Source: Cognatundibacterium oligocarboniphilum
GTDB lineage: Bacteria > Pseudomonadota > Gammaproteobacteria > Burkholderiales > Burkholderiaceae_D
Assembly (NCBI RefSeq): GCF_013377855.1
Contig: NZ_JABXYJ010000003.1
Location: forward strand, 351,368-415,367
Reading direction: 5' to 3'
Length of the DNA stretch: 64,000 nt
Shown: positions 37,675-48,976 of the stretch, piece after piece
How the letters are laid out: each line of letters begins with the position of its first letter
How positions within the stretch are numbered: the first letter of the stretch is position 1
The notes under the pieces: model-generated
What the model was told of the DNA's origin: nothing
The model's database searches: none
What the model saw: only the letters and a program-made list of their open reading frames with translations
Position numbers and translations under genes: made by a program

Positions 37675-38799
37675 TCAGGCCGGATACAAGGCGCCCAGAA
37701 TCCGTGGCCCGCGCGCACCTGTCACTGCTGCCAGATTTCCCGGCTGACGCAAACAGAATTGCTGTGCCAGCCAGGCAAAAGCCAATGCTTCCACCTGTTC
37801 CGGCGCAATACCCAATGACGCAGTGCTTTCGATCGTGATCTGTTTTTGCGTTGCCTGCAATTCGCTCCGCAGCAAGGACATCAGCTGTGCATTGTAAGCA
37901 CCGCCACCGCAGACATATACAGCGCTGACGTCCTTGCCATCGACGGTAATGGCCTGCGCCAGCGTGCGGGCGGTGTAAGCACACAAGCTCGCCTGCACAT
38001 CGACGGCAGCCAGATCAGGGAATGACCGCAGATGGGACAACAACCAGTCTGCGTGAAACAAGTCGCGCCCGGTACTTTTCGGAGCCGGCAACGCCAGATA
38101 AGGTTCTTGCATCAATCGATCCAGCAATGCCTCCGACACGCGCCCCTGTGTCGCCCAGGCACCGCCACGGTCATACGCAGCGCCCTGCTGTCTTTGCATC
38201 CAGAAATCCATCAGGACGTTTCCTGGTCCGGTATCAAAGCCATGCGTACTGCCGTCTGCCGCCAGCACGCTGATATTGCTGATACCGCCGATATTGGCCA
38301 CCACCCGGGTTTCACCGGCTGCACCAAAAATAGCACGATGAAAAGCGGGCACCAGCGGTGCACCCTGACCGCCGGCCGCCACATCGCGGCTGCGAAAATC
38401 AGCCACCACACTGATTCCGGTCAGCTCTGCCAGTAAAGCCGGATTATTGGTCTGACGCGTATAACCCAACTCCGGTCGGTGACGTATGGTTTGCCCATGC
38501 GCGCCGATTGCACTCACCGTCACCGGCCCCGACTGCGCCAGTAAGACGCTGACGCACTCTGCATACACGGCCGCCAGCCGGTTTGCCAGCAACGCTTCCA
38601 GATGAATTTCATTATTTCCCGGTTGCTGCAGCGACAACGCATCCGCACGGAATGTCTCGTCGAAAGGGACATAAGCGCTTGCCAGCAATGCGATTGGCGC
38701 AGCAGGAGATGCAGGCAAACAAACCAGTACACCATCCACACCATCGAGGCTGGTACCAGACATTAAACCGATGTACAGCTCTTGATTTTCGTAACGCAT
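37675..38799 (-). CDS. anmK: Anhydro-N-acetylmuramic acid kinase
   Basis: Converts anhydroMurNAc recycled from peptidoglycan to MurNAc-6-phosphate. The 374-residue protein begins with the ATP-binding LYIGLMSGTSLDGVDGVLV and has GHGQTIRHRP-like (GAHGQTIRHRPELGYT) and GTGPGNVLMD-like (DTGPGNVLMDFW) motifs of the family. It fits functionally with the lytic transglycosylase and M23 peptidases in the window. It has its own promoter region, set off from the M23 gene by a terminator. Confidence 0.95.
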   Translation of the reverse strand: MRYENQELYIGLMSGTSLDGVDGVLVCLPASPAAPIALLASAYVPFDETFRADALSLQQPGNNEIHLEALLANRLAAVYAECVSVLLAQSGPVTVSAIGAHGQTIRHRPELGYTRQTNNPALLAELTGISVVADFRSRDVAAGGQGAPLVPAFHRAIFGAAGETRVVANIGGISNISVLAADGSTHGFDTGPGNVLMDFWMQRQQGAAYDRGGAWATQGRVSEALLDRLMQEPYLALPAPKSTGRDLFHADWLLSHLRSFPDLAAVDVQASLCAYTARTLAQAITVDGKDVSAVYVCGGGAYNAQLMSLLRSELQATQKQITIESTASLGIAPEQVEALAFAWLAQQFCLRQPGNLAAVTGARGPRILGALYPA

Positions 38800-38839
38800 A
38801 GTCGCTTCAGTCGCGTGAATGCATGCTTGAATGAAAAAA

Positions 38840-38859
38840 GGCCGAACATCTGTCCGGCC
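38840..38859 (-). terminator. Intrinsic terminator of the M23 peptidase gene upstream of anmK
   Basis: On the minus strand GGCCG and CGGCC enclose an inner short stem and a T-run follows. It lies 18 bases after the M23 stop. Confidence 0.78.
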
Positions 38860-38877
38860 CGGATGGAGTGATGGCGA

Positions 38878-40245
38878 TCAGCGGGATGCGAGTTTCATCG
38901 TCTCGGCAAAACGCTCCGGGCGCATCAGATTGAAACGATGCGTCATGTCAGCCGCAATCGCCTTGAATCGCGGCATATCGTTCCCGGCCAGCGGCGGAGC
39001 ATCGGGTACCACAATCGACATCGGGTCTTTAGGCTGATTGCTGACACGGAATTCATAATGCAGATGCGGCCCGGTGGCCCAGCCGGTAGAGCCGACATAA
39101 CCGATCACATCGCCCTGGCTGACATGACTGCCTTTGTGAATTCCCGGTGCAAACGCGCTCATGTGACCATATGCCGTACTGTAAGCTCCCCAGTGTTTGA
39201 TGACGATCAGATTTCCGTAGCCATTGCTTTTTCCGGCCATTTCCACCACTCCATCACCGGAGGCACGAATCGGCGTACCGGTCGGTGCTGCAAAATCCAC
39301 GCCCTGATGTGCTTTCCAGACACCAAGAATCGGATGCATGCGCATAGAAAAACCAGAAGAAATACGGGTGAATTTCAGAGGAGACTTCAGAAAAGCTTTC
39401 TTGAGTGACTTACCGTCAAATGTGTAATACCCTCCCTGCCCGCCAGCTTCATCAAACCACACCGACTGATAGGTTTTACCAGCATTAGTAAACTCACCGG
39501 CCAGCACACGACCGGTTTTCACCAGCTGACCGTTCTGCCAGAAACTTTCATAGACCACATTGAACTGATCGCCGCGCTGCAATTTACGGAAATCAATATT
39601 GGTTTCAAACATGCTGACGATCTGGGAAGCGACCGGATCTGAAATATTGGCTTCATCTGTCGCAGCAAACAGCGAGGAGCGGATATTACCGGAAGCCATT
39701 TCGACACGCCGTTCCAGTTTGGCATTCACTTCCGTCGCCACAAAATGGCCGTTTGCATCACGGTTGATTTCAATATTCCGTGCAGGCTTGTCACTTCCGT
39801 CCTGCAAAGTCATCTGCAACCACTCCAGCTCCCCCTCTTCATTCGTGCGGGCGCGAACCGCCTTGTCCGTACGAAGCTGCAACAGATTGCGTGCAATGCT
39901 GTCAGATTTAATGAATTTATCGGCCTCGTCATCATCGACGCCCAGCCGCAGCAGCAGTGCGCTCAAGGTGTCGCCGCGACGGATGGTTTCTTCTCTGATG
40001 AAATGCTGTTCACTGGCTTCCAGCGCTGCAATCTGCTCATCGAGTACCGGGAGCGGTAAAGTCTGGGTAATTTTCTTGACTGGTAAATCTGACGCATCGG
40101 GAGCCAGTGGCGCTACAGCTGCCGCACCGACTGCACAAACCGCGAAAAATATAGCGGTGACAGAAACCACTCGGGTAACGCGGGTAGAACCGGGCAACCA
40201 TCTGCTGCCAGTCACCACGCGAAGTAATTTATCTGTTGGACGCAT
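38878..40245 (-). CDS. M23 family peptidase (MepM-like) with LysM/OapA-like N-terminal region
   Basis: A 455-residue protein with an N-terminal transmembrane segment (about residues 23-48), a LysM/OapA-like region (ETIRRGDTLSALLLRLGV, near 88-105) and a C-terminal LytM domain. Zinc ligands HQGVDF and GPHLHYEF are intact, so it should cleave peptide cross-links as MepM does. It is divergent from tyrS, an arrangement I know from related genomes. Confidence 0.92.
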   Translation of the reverse strand: MRPTDKLLRVVTGSRWLPGSTRVTRVVSVTAIFFAVCAVGAAAVAPLAPDASDLPVKKITQTLPLPVLDEQIAALEASEQHFIREETIRRGDTLSALLLRLGVDDDEADKFIKSDSIARNLLQLRTDKAVRARTNEEGELEWLQMTLQDGSDKPARNIEINRDANGHFVATEVNAKLERRVEMASGNIRSSLFAATDEANISDPVASQIVSMFETNIDFRKLQRGDQFNVVYESFWQNGQLVKTGRVLAGEFTNAGKTYQSVWFDEAGGQGGYYTFDGKSLKKAFLKSPLKFTRISSGFSMRMHPILGVWKAHQGVDFAAPTGTPIRASGDGVVEMAGKSNGYGNLIVIKHWGAYSTAYGHMSAFAPGIHKGSHVSQGDVIGYVGSTGWATGPHLHYEFRVSNQPKDPMSIVVPDAPPLAGNDMPRFKAIAADMTHRFNLMRPERFAETMKLASR

Positions 40246-40397
40246 GCAATAAGTTAAAATTGACTGTTTTTATAAAAAATTCTCTGTCGTTACAGGTCTG
40301 AAGCAGATTGCACAAAATGCATGCTATGCGGCTCAGACTACAGATACGGACGACAAACAAAGCCGGAATTATAAAACAAGTAAACCCGATATTAATT

Positions 40398-40432
40398 CTG
40401 AAACTGCGCCTGAAACTGAATCTGAAAACAGG
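40398..40432. repeat. Three 12-base imperfect tandem repeats upstream of tyrS
   Basis: CTGAAACTGCGC, CTGAAACTGAAT and CTGAAAACAGG follow one another at 40398, 40410 and 40422. They lie in the 295-base divergent gap between the M23 gene and tyrS; no other gene is there. Confidence 0.55.
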
Positions 40433-40540
40433 TCGAAGTCAGACGAGAACCAGGGTACAGAATTAAGCAAAACGCTGATTATGAATTCAGAATACAAATC
40501 CTGACAGCGGTGTTACAAAAAAATTTGATGTGAATTAAAC

Positions 40541-41809
40541 ATGACTTCTGCACAAGCAACTACCTCCACTTCCGGTCCATCTTCATCACCAGCCCCTTTG
40601 CCATTGTCTGAAGCGGTTTTACATGCGCTCGCTGTGACCAAACGCGGCGTTGACGAATTGCTCATAGAATCCGAATTTGCACAAAAATTAGCGCGCAGTG
40701 AGCAAACTGGCAAGCCTTTGCGCATCAAACTCGGGCTGGACCCGACCGCACCCGACCTGCATCTGGGGCACACCGTCGTACTGAACAAAATGCGCCAGTT
40801 GCAGGATCTCGGACACAACGTGATTTTCCTGATCGGCGATTTCACCTCGATGATCGGCGACCCGTCCGGCCGCAATGCCACGCGCCCGCCGCTGACGCGC
40901 GAGCAGATCGAGGAAAATGCGCAGACCTATTTCAAACAGGCGAGTCTGGTGCTGGATGCGGCAAAAACCGAAATCCGCTACAACTCCGAATGGTGCGATC
41001 CGCTGGGCGCACGCGGCATGATTCAGCTGTCATCCAAATATACCGTAGCACGCATGATGGAGCGCGACGACTTTACCAAGCGCTTCAAAGCCGGCACGCC
41101 AATATCGATTCACGAATTTCTGTATCCGCTGATGCAGGGCTATGATTCGGTCGCCCTGCAATCCGATCTGGAGCTGGGTGGCACGGATCAGAAATTCAAC
41201 CTGCTGGTAGGCCGTGAATTACAAAAAGATTATGGACAAGAGCCGCAATGTATTCTGACCATGCCTTTGCTGGAAGGTCTGGACGGCGTCGAGAAAATGT
41301 CCAAGTCGAAAAATAACTACATCGCGATCACTGAACCGGCGAACACCATGTTCGCCAAAGTCATGAGCATTTCCGATGAAATGATGTGGAAATACTATGA
41401 CCTGCTGTCTTTCTGTTCGATAGAGCAAATCGCGACATACAAGAGAGCCGTGGCAGAAGGTCAGAATCCGCGTGATATCAAAGTCGCTCTGGCGCAGGAA
41501 ATCGTCGCCCGCTTCCACAGCAAACAGGCTGGAGAAGAAGCACTGGCAGATTTCGTGAACCGTTCTAAAGGCGGCATTCCGGATGACATTCCGGAAGTCA
41601 CGCTGGCAGGTGCGCCGATCGGTATCGGCCAATTACTCAAACAGGCAAACCTGTGCGCCTCCACCTCGGAAGCGCTGCGCATGGTGGAGCAAGGCGGTGT
41701 GCGCATCGACAGCGCTGTCATCAGCGATAAAGGCTTGAAAGTCGATGCCGGCAGCTTCGTACTGCAAGTCGGCAAACGTAAATTTGCACGGGTAACCCTG
41801 ACAGCATGA
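40541..41809 (+). CDS. tyrS: Tyrosyl-tRNA synthetase
   Basis: A class I synthetase charging tRNA-Tyr. The 422-residue protein has the HIGH-like motif in PDLHLGHTV (about residue 72) and KMSKS in [11 protein letters not shown], with a C-terminal S4 RNA-binding domain. An N-terminal Ser/Thr/Pro-rich stretch of about 25 residues precedes the core. The sequence type with a short form of the anticodon region resembles the TyrZ-like branch common in betaproteobacteria. Its stop overlaps the dtd start (ATGA). Confidence 0.96.
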   Translation: MTSAQATTSTSGPSSSPAPLPLSEAVLHALAVTKRGVDELLIESEFAQKLARSEQTGKPLRIKLGLDPTAPDLHLGHTVVLNKMRQLQDLGHNVIFLIGDFTSMIGDPSGRNATRPPLTREQIEENAQTYFKQASLVLDAAKTEIRYNSEWCDPLGARGMIQLSSKYTVARMMERDDFTKRFKAGTPISIHEFLYPLMQGYDSVALQSDLELGGTDQKFNLLVGRELQKDYGQEPQCILTMPLLEGLDGVEKMSKSKNNYIAITEPANTMFAKVMSISDEMMWKYYDLLSFCSIEQIATYKRAVAEGQNPRDIKVALAQEIVARFHSKQAGEEALADFVNRSKGGIPDDIPEVTLAGAPIGIGQLLKQANLCASTSEALRMVEQGGVRIDSAVISDKGLKVDAGSFVLQVGKRKFARVTLTA

Positions 41810-42261
41810 TCACCTTACTGCAGCGCGTCAGCCATGCCAGCGTGGTAGTGGATGACGTCCGCATTGGTGCGATTCAGGCGGGTCTGATGGTGCTGGTCTG
41901 CGCAGAACGTGGTGACACCGAAAAAGAAGCGGATGCCCTGCTGAGCAAATTGCTCAGCTACCGTGTTTTCAGTGACGATGCTGGCAAAATGAACCGCAGC
42001 ATCCGCGACACGCAAGGCGGGCTGTTGCTGGTGCCGCAGTTTACACTGGCTGCCGACACCCAGTCCGGCACCCGCCCATCATTCACGCCTGCCGCACCGC
42101 CCGAAGTCGCCAAACAATTATTTGATTACTTCGTCGCACAGGCCCGCACCCAACATGCGCAGGTGGAAACTGGTCAGTTTGGCGCTGACATGAAAGTGTC
42201 GCTGACCAATGACGGCCCCGTGACCTTCTGGCTGGAAACCAAAAAGCAAACTGCGTCGTAA
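41806..42261 (+). CDS. dtd: D-aminoacyl-tRNA deacylase
   Basis: Removes D-amino acids mischarged on tRNA, notably D-Tyr-tRNA. The 151-residue protein has [13 protein letters not shown] at the start, the SQFT-like active site VPQFTLAAD and the GP-containing cross-subunit motif in DGPVTFWLE. It is translationally coupled to tyrS, which fits its substrate. Confidence 0.97.
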   Translation: MITLLQRVSHASVVVDDVRIGAIQAGLMVLVCAERGDTEKEADALLSKLLSYRVFSDDAGKMNRSIRDTQGGLLLVPQFTLAADTQSGTRPSFTPAAPPEVAKQLFDYFVAQARTQHAQVETGQFGADMKVSLTNDGPVTFWLETKKQTAS

Positions 42262-42319
42262 TACCCGTCCATATCTCAACGCCCATCGCCCTTCTGCACT
42301 CGTCAAAGTCCATTAAACC

Positions 42320-42973
42320 ATGACAGAAATTCTTCTGATACGGCACGGCGAAACCGCCTGGAATGCCATTAAACGTCTGCAAGGTCATCTCGATATCCCG
42401 CTCAACGCCGAAGGTACACGTCAGGCAAAAGCGTTGGCCGCCGCGCTGCAAAACGAAAAACTCGATGCCATCATCTCCAGCGATTTACAGCGCGCCGTTC
42501 AGACCGCCGGAGAAATCGCCCGCCTGCAAGGCATTGGTATCCGCATTGACGCCGGCTTGCGTGAGCGCTGCTATGGCGGTTTTGAAGGGCAACTCTACAT
42601 TGAGATTCCTCATCTGTTTCCGGAAGCCCACGCCGCCTGGAAATCCCATGATCCGGACGCAGAATTTCCACCGGGCGAAAACACCGGAGAAACCACACGC
42701 CGTTTTCATCAGCGCGTGATGGAGCACATCTATTACTACGCCAGACAATTCATGCATCAGAAAATTGCTCTGGTTGCCCATGGCGGCGTGCTGGAATGTG
42801 CCTACCGTGACGCCAAACAACTGCCGCTGAATGCACCGCGCGAAGTCACCATCTTCAATGCCAGCATCAACCGTTTCCATTTTGATGGTAAACAGCTGCA
42901 ATTGATACAGTGGGGCGATATCGCGCATCTGGATGCCGACGATACGCTGGACGAAATCGATCAACTTAAATAA
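42320..42973 (+). CDS. Histidine phosphatase family protein (phosphoglycerate mutase-like)
   Basis: A 217-residue protein with the catalytic LIRHGETAWN at residues 5-14 and the second histidine in ALVAHGGVLE. Other motifs are IISSDLQRAVQTA and RERCYGGFEG. It is often annotated as gpmB or GpmA-like; the true substrate could be phosphoglycerate, an alpha-ribazole phosphate or another phosphoester. It follows tyrS-dtd by 58 bases in a conserved order. Confidence 0.88.
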   Translation: MTEILLIRHGETAWNAIKRLQGHLDIPLNAEGTRQAKALAAALQNEKLDAIISSDLQRAVQTAGEIARLQGIGIRIDAGLRERCYGGFEGQLYIEIPHLFPEAHAAWKSHDPDAEFPPGENTGETTRRFHQRVMEHIYYYARQFMHQKIALVAHGGVLECAYRDAKQLPLNAPREVTIFNASINRFHFDGKQLQLIQWGDIAHLDADDTLDEIDQLK

Positions 42974-43362
42974 GCCACGGCAGGCAGCGTTCTTCTTACT
43001 GAAACCGCCTGTCGCTCCGAGGCACGATGTGGCGTCTGACCAGACGCCACAAGACATAAGCACTGCCCGGAAATGTTTGACCTCAGCCCAGCAACTGATA
43101 AACATTCCCTATTGATCTCTGCCGTAAAATCATTCATCACAATCACATAATCGGGCCTGAGTTCCTTCAAAAGCACAATCAGCAATCCCTCAAACAACAC
43201 CGCTTCATGCCGGCATCAATCCCAATGCCGGTGTGTAAAAAAGCAATGAAAAATAATTATTTGTCACAATAAATAATCTCTTTTTTAAAGTGATTTTTGC
43301 CAATTATTTAGGCAGCTTTCAGGTAGAATAGCGCTTCTTCAAAATTCCCCTGTCAGCGCATC
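42974..43362. promoter_or_regulatory. Intergenic region before the dusB-fis operon
   Basis: A 389-base gap without a supported gene. A perfect hairpin lies at 43028-43051 (arms TGTGGCGTCT and AGACGCCACA, GACC loop, no T-tract), possibly the end of the tyrS-dtd-gpm unit. The last 120 bases are AT-rich and hold the dusB promoter features. Confidence 0.5.
43256..43329 (+). promoter_or_regulatory. Candidate dusB-fis promoter with Fis-like site
   Basis: TAGAAT at 43324-43329, followed by a GC-rich AGCGC discriminator, is a possible -10. Upstream is GCCAATTATTTAGGC (43299-43313), which keeps the outer G and C and the AT-core layout of the Fis consensus, and an inverted repeat ATTATTT/AAATAAT (43256-43262, 43271-43277). 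Fis autoregulates dusB-fis in enteric bacteria; the same is inferred here. Confidence 0.4.
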
Positions 43363-44373
43363 GTGCAAATCGGCTCTTACCTCCTGCGAAATAATCTGTT
43401 TGTAGCACCGATGGCAGGCGTGACGGACCGGCCATTCCGCCAGCTATGCAAAGAGCTGGGCGCAGGGTATGCCGTGTCAGAAATGGCGGCATCGAATCCC
43501 AGGCTGTGGGAAACCGAGAAATCAACACGCCGCACCAACCACGAAGGTGAGATGGAACCCAAGGCAGTGCAGATTGCCGGCGCCGACCCGCAGATGCTGG
43601 CCGATTGCGCCAGACACAATGTCGATAAAGGTGCGCAGATCATCGATATCAACATGGGCTGCCCGGTTAAAAAAGTCTGTAATGCCTGGTGCGGTTCCGC
43701 GCTGCTGCAACACGAAACATTGGTCGGTGAAATTCTCGATGCAGTCGTTAGCGCAGTCGATGTGCCGGTCACGCTGAAATTCCGCACCGGCTGGGATCGC
43801 GCACACAAAAACGCGCTCATCATCGCGCGCATGGCGGAAGCTGCCGGAATACAGATGCTGACCCTGCACGGACGCACCCGCGCCGATGGCTACAAAGGCG
43901 AGGCTGAATACGAAACGATTGCCGCAGTTAAAGCAGCGGTGAAGATTCCTGTTGTGGCGAATGGCGACATCACCACACCGGAAAAAGCCCGCTATGTACT
44001 CGATGTGACTGGTGCCGACGCCATCATGGTCGGCCGTGCGGCACAAGGCCGACCGTGGATTTTTCGCGAGATTGAGCATTTCCTGAAAACCGGTACCCAT
44101 CTGCCACCGCCACTGATTGCAGAAGTCCGTGAGTTAATGTTGCAGCACTTACAGGCCCATTATGCGTTTTACGGTGAATATCTCGGTGTGCGAACGGCAC
44201 GCAAACATATCGGCTGGTACGTACAGGACCTGAGCGGCGGTGAAGCATTCCGGCAACAGATGAATCTGCTCACCGATTGCGAAGCACAACTGGCTGCCGT
44301 CAGTCATTTTTTTGATTGCATGGCCGGGGAACGGTTACAATACCGCCCCTTTGAAGAAAAACTGGCAGCGTAA
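43363..44373 (+). CDS. dusB: tRNA-dihydrouridine synthase B
   Basis: A flavoenzyme reducing uridine in the tRNA D-loop. The 336-residue protein starts at a GTG (43363) and opens with MQIGSYLLRNNLFVAPMAGVTDRPFR, the FMN-binding start of the family. The catalytic cysteine lies in NMGCPVKKVCNAWCGSALL. As in most proteobacteria it precedes fis in one operon. Confidence 0.95.
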   Translation: MQIGSYLLRNNLFVAPMAGVTDRPFRQLCKELGAGYAVSEMAASNPRLWETEKSTRRTNHEGEMEPKAVQIAGADPQMLADCARHNVDKGAQIIDINMGCPVKKVCNAWCGSALLQHETLVGEILDAVVSAVDVPVTLKFRTGWDRAHKNALIIARMAEAAGIQMLTLHGRTRADGYKGEAEYETIAAVKAAVKIPVVANGDITTPEKARYVLDVTGADAIMVGRAAQGRPWIFREIEHFLKTGTHLPPPLIAEVRELMLQHLQAHYAFYGEYLGVRTARKHIGWYVQDLSGGEAFRQQMNLLTDCEAQLAAVSHFFDCMAGERLQYRPFEEKLAA

Positions 44374-44460
44374 AAAAAGAGTCGTCGTGTGTATTACGCC
44401 CAACTGCTGACAAACGGGTGATCAACAACACCCTGCATAACCAAACCAAATAAAAACAAC

Positions 44461-44694
44461 ATGAGCAAAGATAGTATCCAAGACGCCGTTCACAAAAATC
44501 TGGAAAAATACTTCCGTGATCTGGGTGAACAACCCGCCTCCAATATTTACGACATGGTTGTGCTGGCCGTCGAAAAACCGATGCTGGAAATGGTGATGAC
44601 GCGCGCCGCCAGTAACCAGTCGCAAGCGGCGGATATGCTGGGCATCAATCGCAATACCCTGCGCAAAAAATTGCAGCAGCACGGTTTATTGTAA
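44461..44694 (+). CDS. fis: DNA-binding protein Fis
   Basis: A 77-residue nucleoid-associated protein that bends DNA and regulates rRNA and many other genes. The C-terminal HTH SNQSQAADMLGINRNTLRKKLQQHGLL is diagnostic. It is shorter at the N-terminus than E. coli Fis (98), usual for betaproteobacteria; the beta-hairpin arm used for recombinase activation is reduced. No clear ribosome site precedes the ATG. Confidence 0.95.
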   Translation: MSKDSIQDAVHKNLEKYFRDLGEQPASNIYDMVVLAVEKPMLEMVMTRAASNQSQAADMLGINRNTLRKKLQQHGLL

Positions 44695-44748
44695 GCAGCC
44701 AGCACCTTATGTGGCCTGAGACCGATTTCCCTACTTAATGAAAATATC

Positions 44749-46314
<1,566 letters not shown>

Positions 46315-46320
46315 TCAAAC

Positions 46321-46344
46321 GCCTTGCCTTGCGCGGGGCAAGGC
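46321..46344 (+). repeat. Hairpin at the ruvC ribosome binding region
   Basis: Arms GCCTTGCC (46321-46328) and GGCAAGGC (46337-46344) with an 8-base GC-rich loop lie between the purH stop and the ruvC ATG at 46349. The 3' arm contains the only purine-rich stretch before ruvC, so the fold could limit its translation. Confidence 0.5.
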
Positions 46345-46348
46345 AAGC

Positions 46349-46891
46349 ATGAAAATATTAGGTATCGACCCCGGCCTGCGCACGACTGGCTTCGGGGTCA
46401 TCCACAAACAGGGTCAGAAGCTGACATACATCGCTTCCGGCACCATCAAAACCGTCGAAGGCTCTCTGCCCGACCGGCTCAAGAGCATACTCTCCGGCGT
46501 ATCTGAAATCGTCAGTACCTATCGTCCCGATTGCGCAGCCATCGAAAAAGTGTTCGTGAATGTGAATCCGCAATCGACATTATTGCTCGGACAAGCACGC
46601 GGGGCGGCAATCTGCGCGCTGGTCTCGGCTGAACTCAGTGTAGCGGAATACACGGCATTACAAGTCAAACAAGGCATTGTCGGACATGGCCGGGCCAGGA
46701 AAGAACAGGTACAGGACATGGTGCAACGTTTACTGATGCTATCTGGCACACCCAGTCCCGACGCTGCAGATGCGCTTGGCGTTGCCATCTGCCATGCGCA
46801 TAGCGGCGAAGCATTGGCAACACTGAGTACAATCGCTCCTGAACTGGCAAAAAAAGGGTTGCGCGTGAAATCAGGCCGGCTGATCGGGTAG
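46349..46891 (+). CDS. ruvC: Holliday junction resolvase RuvC
   Basis: An endonuclease that cuts Holliday junctions in recombination repair. The 180-residue protein shows the catalytic acidic residues: D7 in [15 protein letters not shown] in [10 protein letters not shown], and the C-terminal D pair in [16 protein letters not shown]. It works with RuvAB encoded 200 bases downstream. Confidence 0.97.
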   Translation: MKILGIDPGLRTTGFGVIHKQGQKLTYIASGTIKTVEGSLPDRLKSILSGVSEIVSTYRPDCAAIEKVFVNVNPQSTLLLGQARGAAICALVSAELSVAEYTALQVKQGIVGHGRARKEQVQDMVQRLLMLSGTPSPDAADALGVAICHAHSGEALATLSTIAPELAKKGLRVKSGRLIG

Positions 46892-47098
46892 TACAGCGGA
46901 AATACAGCGACTGTTATCCGATCAATTTCTGCACAAACGAGCAAACCCACTTTTGATTTCGGGTTTCATCTGCCGGTGAAAGGGTTGCCGTACTTTCAGC
47001 CACAACAATACGACGCTAAAAATCGCATCGATAACTCTCCTCAAGCTCTTCAGAATCGTTTACCATCACTGCTTATTCATACAGTATGAAAGCTGGAC

Positions 47099-47680
47099 AT
47101 GATCGGTCGCATTGCAGGTACCCTGATAGAAAAAAATCCGCCACAGTTAGTGATCGATTGCCAGGGTGTCGGCTATGAAGTGGATGTACCGATGAGCACG
47201 TTCTATAACCTGCCCGCGCTGGGAGAAAAAGTTGTTTTGCTCACGCATCTTGCCATACGTGAAGATGCACACATACTGTTCGGTTTTGGCAGCGCCGAAG
47301 AACGCGCCACCTTCCGTCAGTTGATCAAAATTTCCGGCGTCGGTGCACGCACGGCCCTATCGATCTTGTCAGGCATGTCCGTTGCCGATCTGGCGCAGGC
47401 GATTACCGTACAGGAAGCAGGTCGCCTGACCCGGATTCCCGGCATCGGAAAAAAAACTGCAGAACGCTTGTTACTCGAACTGAAAGGCAAACTGGGAGCG
47501 GATTTATTCACAAGCACCGAAGCATCTGCCGGTGGCGATCATAGTGCCGATATCCTTAATGCCTTGTTAGCCCTGGGTTATTCGGACAAAGAAGCCCGCC
47601 TTGCCTTAAAAACCATTCCAAAAGACAGTAACGTATCAGACGGCATCAAACTCGCTCTGAAAGCCCTGTCCAAAGCCTAA
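47099..47680 (+). CDS. ruvA: Holliday junction helicase subunit RuvA
   Basis: Binds the four-way junction and positions RuvB. The 193-residue protein has the OB-fold domain I ([23 protein letters not shown]), helix-hairpin-helix domain II ([13 protein letters not shown] and [17 protein letters not shown]) and the RuvB-binding domain III after a linker (~150-193). Confidence 0.97.
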   Translation: MIGRIAGTLIEKNPPQLVIDCQGVGYEVDVPMSTFYNLPALGEKVVLLTHLAIREDAHILFGFGSAEERATFRQLIKISGVGARTALSILSGMSVADLAQAITVQEAGRLTRIPGIGKKTAERLLLELKGKLGADLFTSTEASAGGDHSADILNALLALGYSDKEARLALKTIPKDSNVSDGIKLALKALSKA

Positions 47681-47695
47681 TCTCCGGAATCTGCG

Positions 47696-48745
47696 ATGAG
47701 CATACAAACCGATAATCTTTCCATCGATTTTTCTGAACAGCGAATTATTGCAGCCACGCCGGCCTCGCTTGGCGAAGAAGCGATCGAGCGTGCATTACGC
47801 CCTAAACAACTTGACGAATACGTGGGGCAGGAAAAGATCCGTGACCAGCTGGAAATCTTCATCACCGCCGCACGCCAACGTAAAGAGGCGCTGGATCACA
47901 CATTGCTGTTCGGCCCACCAGGTTTAGGGAAAACAACACTGGCCCATATTATCGCCCGCGAGATGGGTGTGAATTTGCGGCAAACATCCGGCCCGGTACT
48001 GGAGCGTGCGGGCGACCTTGCCGCGCTGCTGACCAATCTGGAAGCGAACGATGTTCTGTTCATCGACGAAATACACCGGTTGTCACCTGTCGTTGAAGAG
48101 ATTTTGTACCCAGCACTCGAAGACTACCAGATTGACATCATGATCGGCGAAGGCCCTGCTGCCCGTTCTGTGAAACTGGACCTGCAACCATTTACACTGG
48201 TCGGCGCCACCACCCGCGCCGGGATGCTGACCAACCCGCTACGCGACCGTTTTGGCATTGTGGCACGGCTGGAATTTTACACACCCGACGAATTAACCCG
48301 CATCGTCAGCCGCTCTTCGGCATTATTGAATGCCCCTATTCACGAAGATGGCGCCAGAGAAATTGCGCGCCGCTCCCGGGGAACACCGCGCATTGCGAAC
48401 CGGCTGCTACGCCGGGTACGCGATTATGCTGAAGTCAAAGGAAATGGTGAAATTACAAAACTCACTGCGGATGCTGCACTGCGGATGCTGGACGTGGATA
48501 TCGCAGGTTTTGACCTGATGGACAGAAAATTGCTGGAAGCCATTTTATTCAAATTTGGCGGCGGCCCGGTCGGACTCGATAATGTGGCGGCAGCGATTGG
48601 CGAAGAACGCGATACGATTGAAGATGTGCTGGAACCTTACCTGATTCAGCAGGGCTACCTGCAACGCACTCCGCGCGGACGCATTGCGACAACACTGGCA
48701 TATCACCATTTCGATCTGCCGCAGCCATCGCCCACTCCTCCCTGA
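47696..48745 (+). CDS. ruvB: Holliday junction branch migration ATPase RuvB
   Basis: The hexameric motor of branch migration. The 349-residue AAA+ protein has Walker [14 protein letters not shown] (around residue 78), Walker [12 protein letters not shown], sensor [18 protein letters not shown], and the winged-helix C-terminal domain. It starts 15 bases after ruvA. Confidence 0.98.
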   Translation: MSIQTDNLSIDFSEQRIIAATPASLGEEAIERALRPKQLDEYVGQEKIRDQLEIFITAARQRKEALDHTLLFGPPGLGKTTLAHIIAREMGVNLRQTSGPVLERAGDLAALLTNLEANDVLFIDEIHRLSPVVEEILYPALEDYQIDIMIGEGPAARSVKLDLQPFTLVGATTRAGMLTNPLRDRFGIVARLEFYTPDELTRIVSRSSALLNAPIHEDGAREIARRSRGTPRIANRLLRRVRDYAEVKGNGEITKLTADAALRMLDVDIAGFDLMDRKLLEAILFKFGGGPVGLDNVAAAIGEERDTIEDVLEPYLIQQGYLQRTPRGRIATTLAYHHFDLPQPSPTPP

Positions 48746-48922
48746 AGCGGGTCACTTTTTTTACTCTCTTCTTTTGATTGTTTTTATTGTTTCTTATTGA
48801 AGCTTTTTATAATTCCTGATCGACGTAACCTGTCGAACCCGGCATATTCTCTCCTGCCCAACTATCCTGATCCAACACATCAGTTTGTCGTAGCAACCTG
48901 AACAATATGTACCGATAAAAAC

Positions 48923-48946
48923 AAAAAGCGCCCGAAGGCGCTTTTT
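48923..48946 (-). terminator. Intrinsic terminator of the first porin gene (UUCG tetraloop)
   Basis: Arms AAAAAGCGCC (48923-48932) and GGCGCTTTTT (48937-48946). On the minus strand the loop is TTCG closed by C-G, a very stable tetraloop, and a T-run follows. It can also act on transcripts from ruvB. Confidence 0.93.
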
Positions 48947-48976
48947 ATTGATAAAACCGACGGTAAAACCGGCTTA

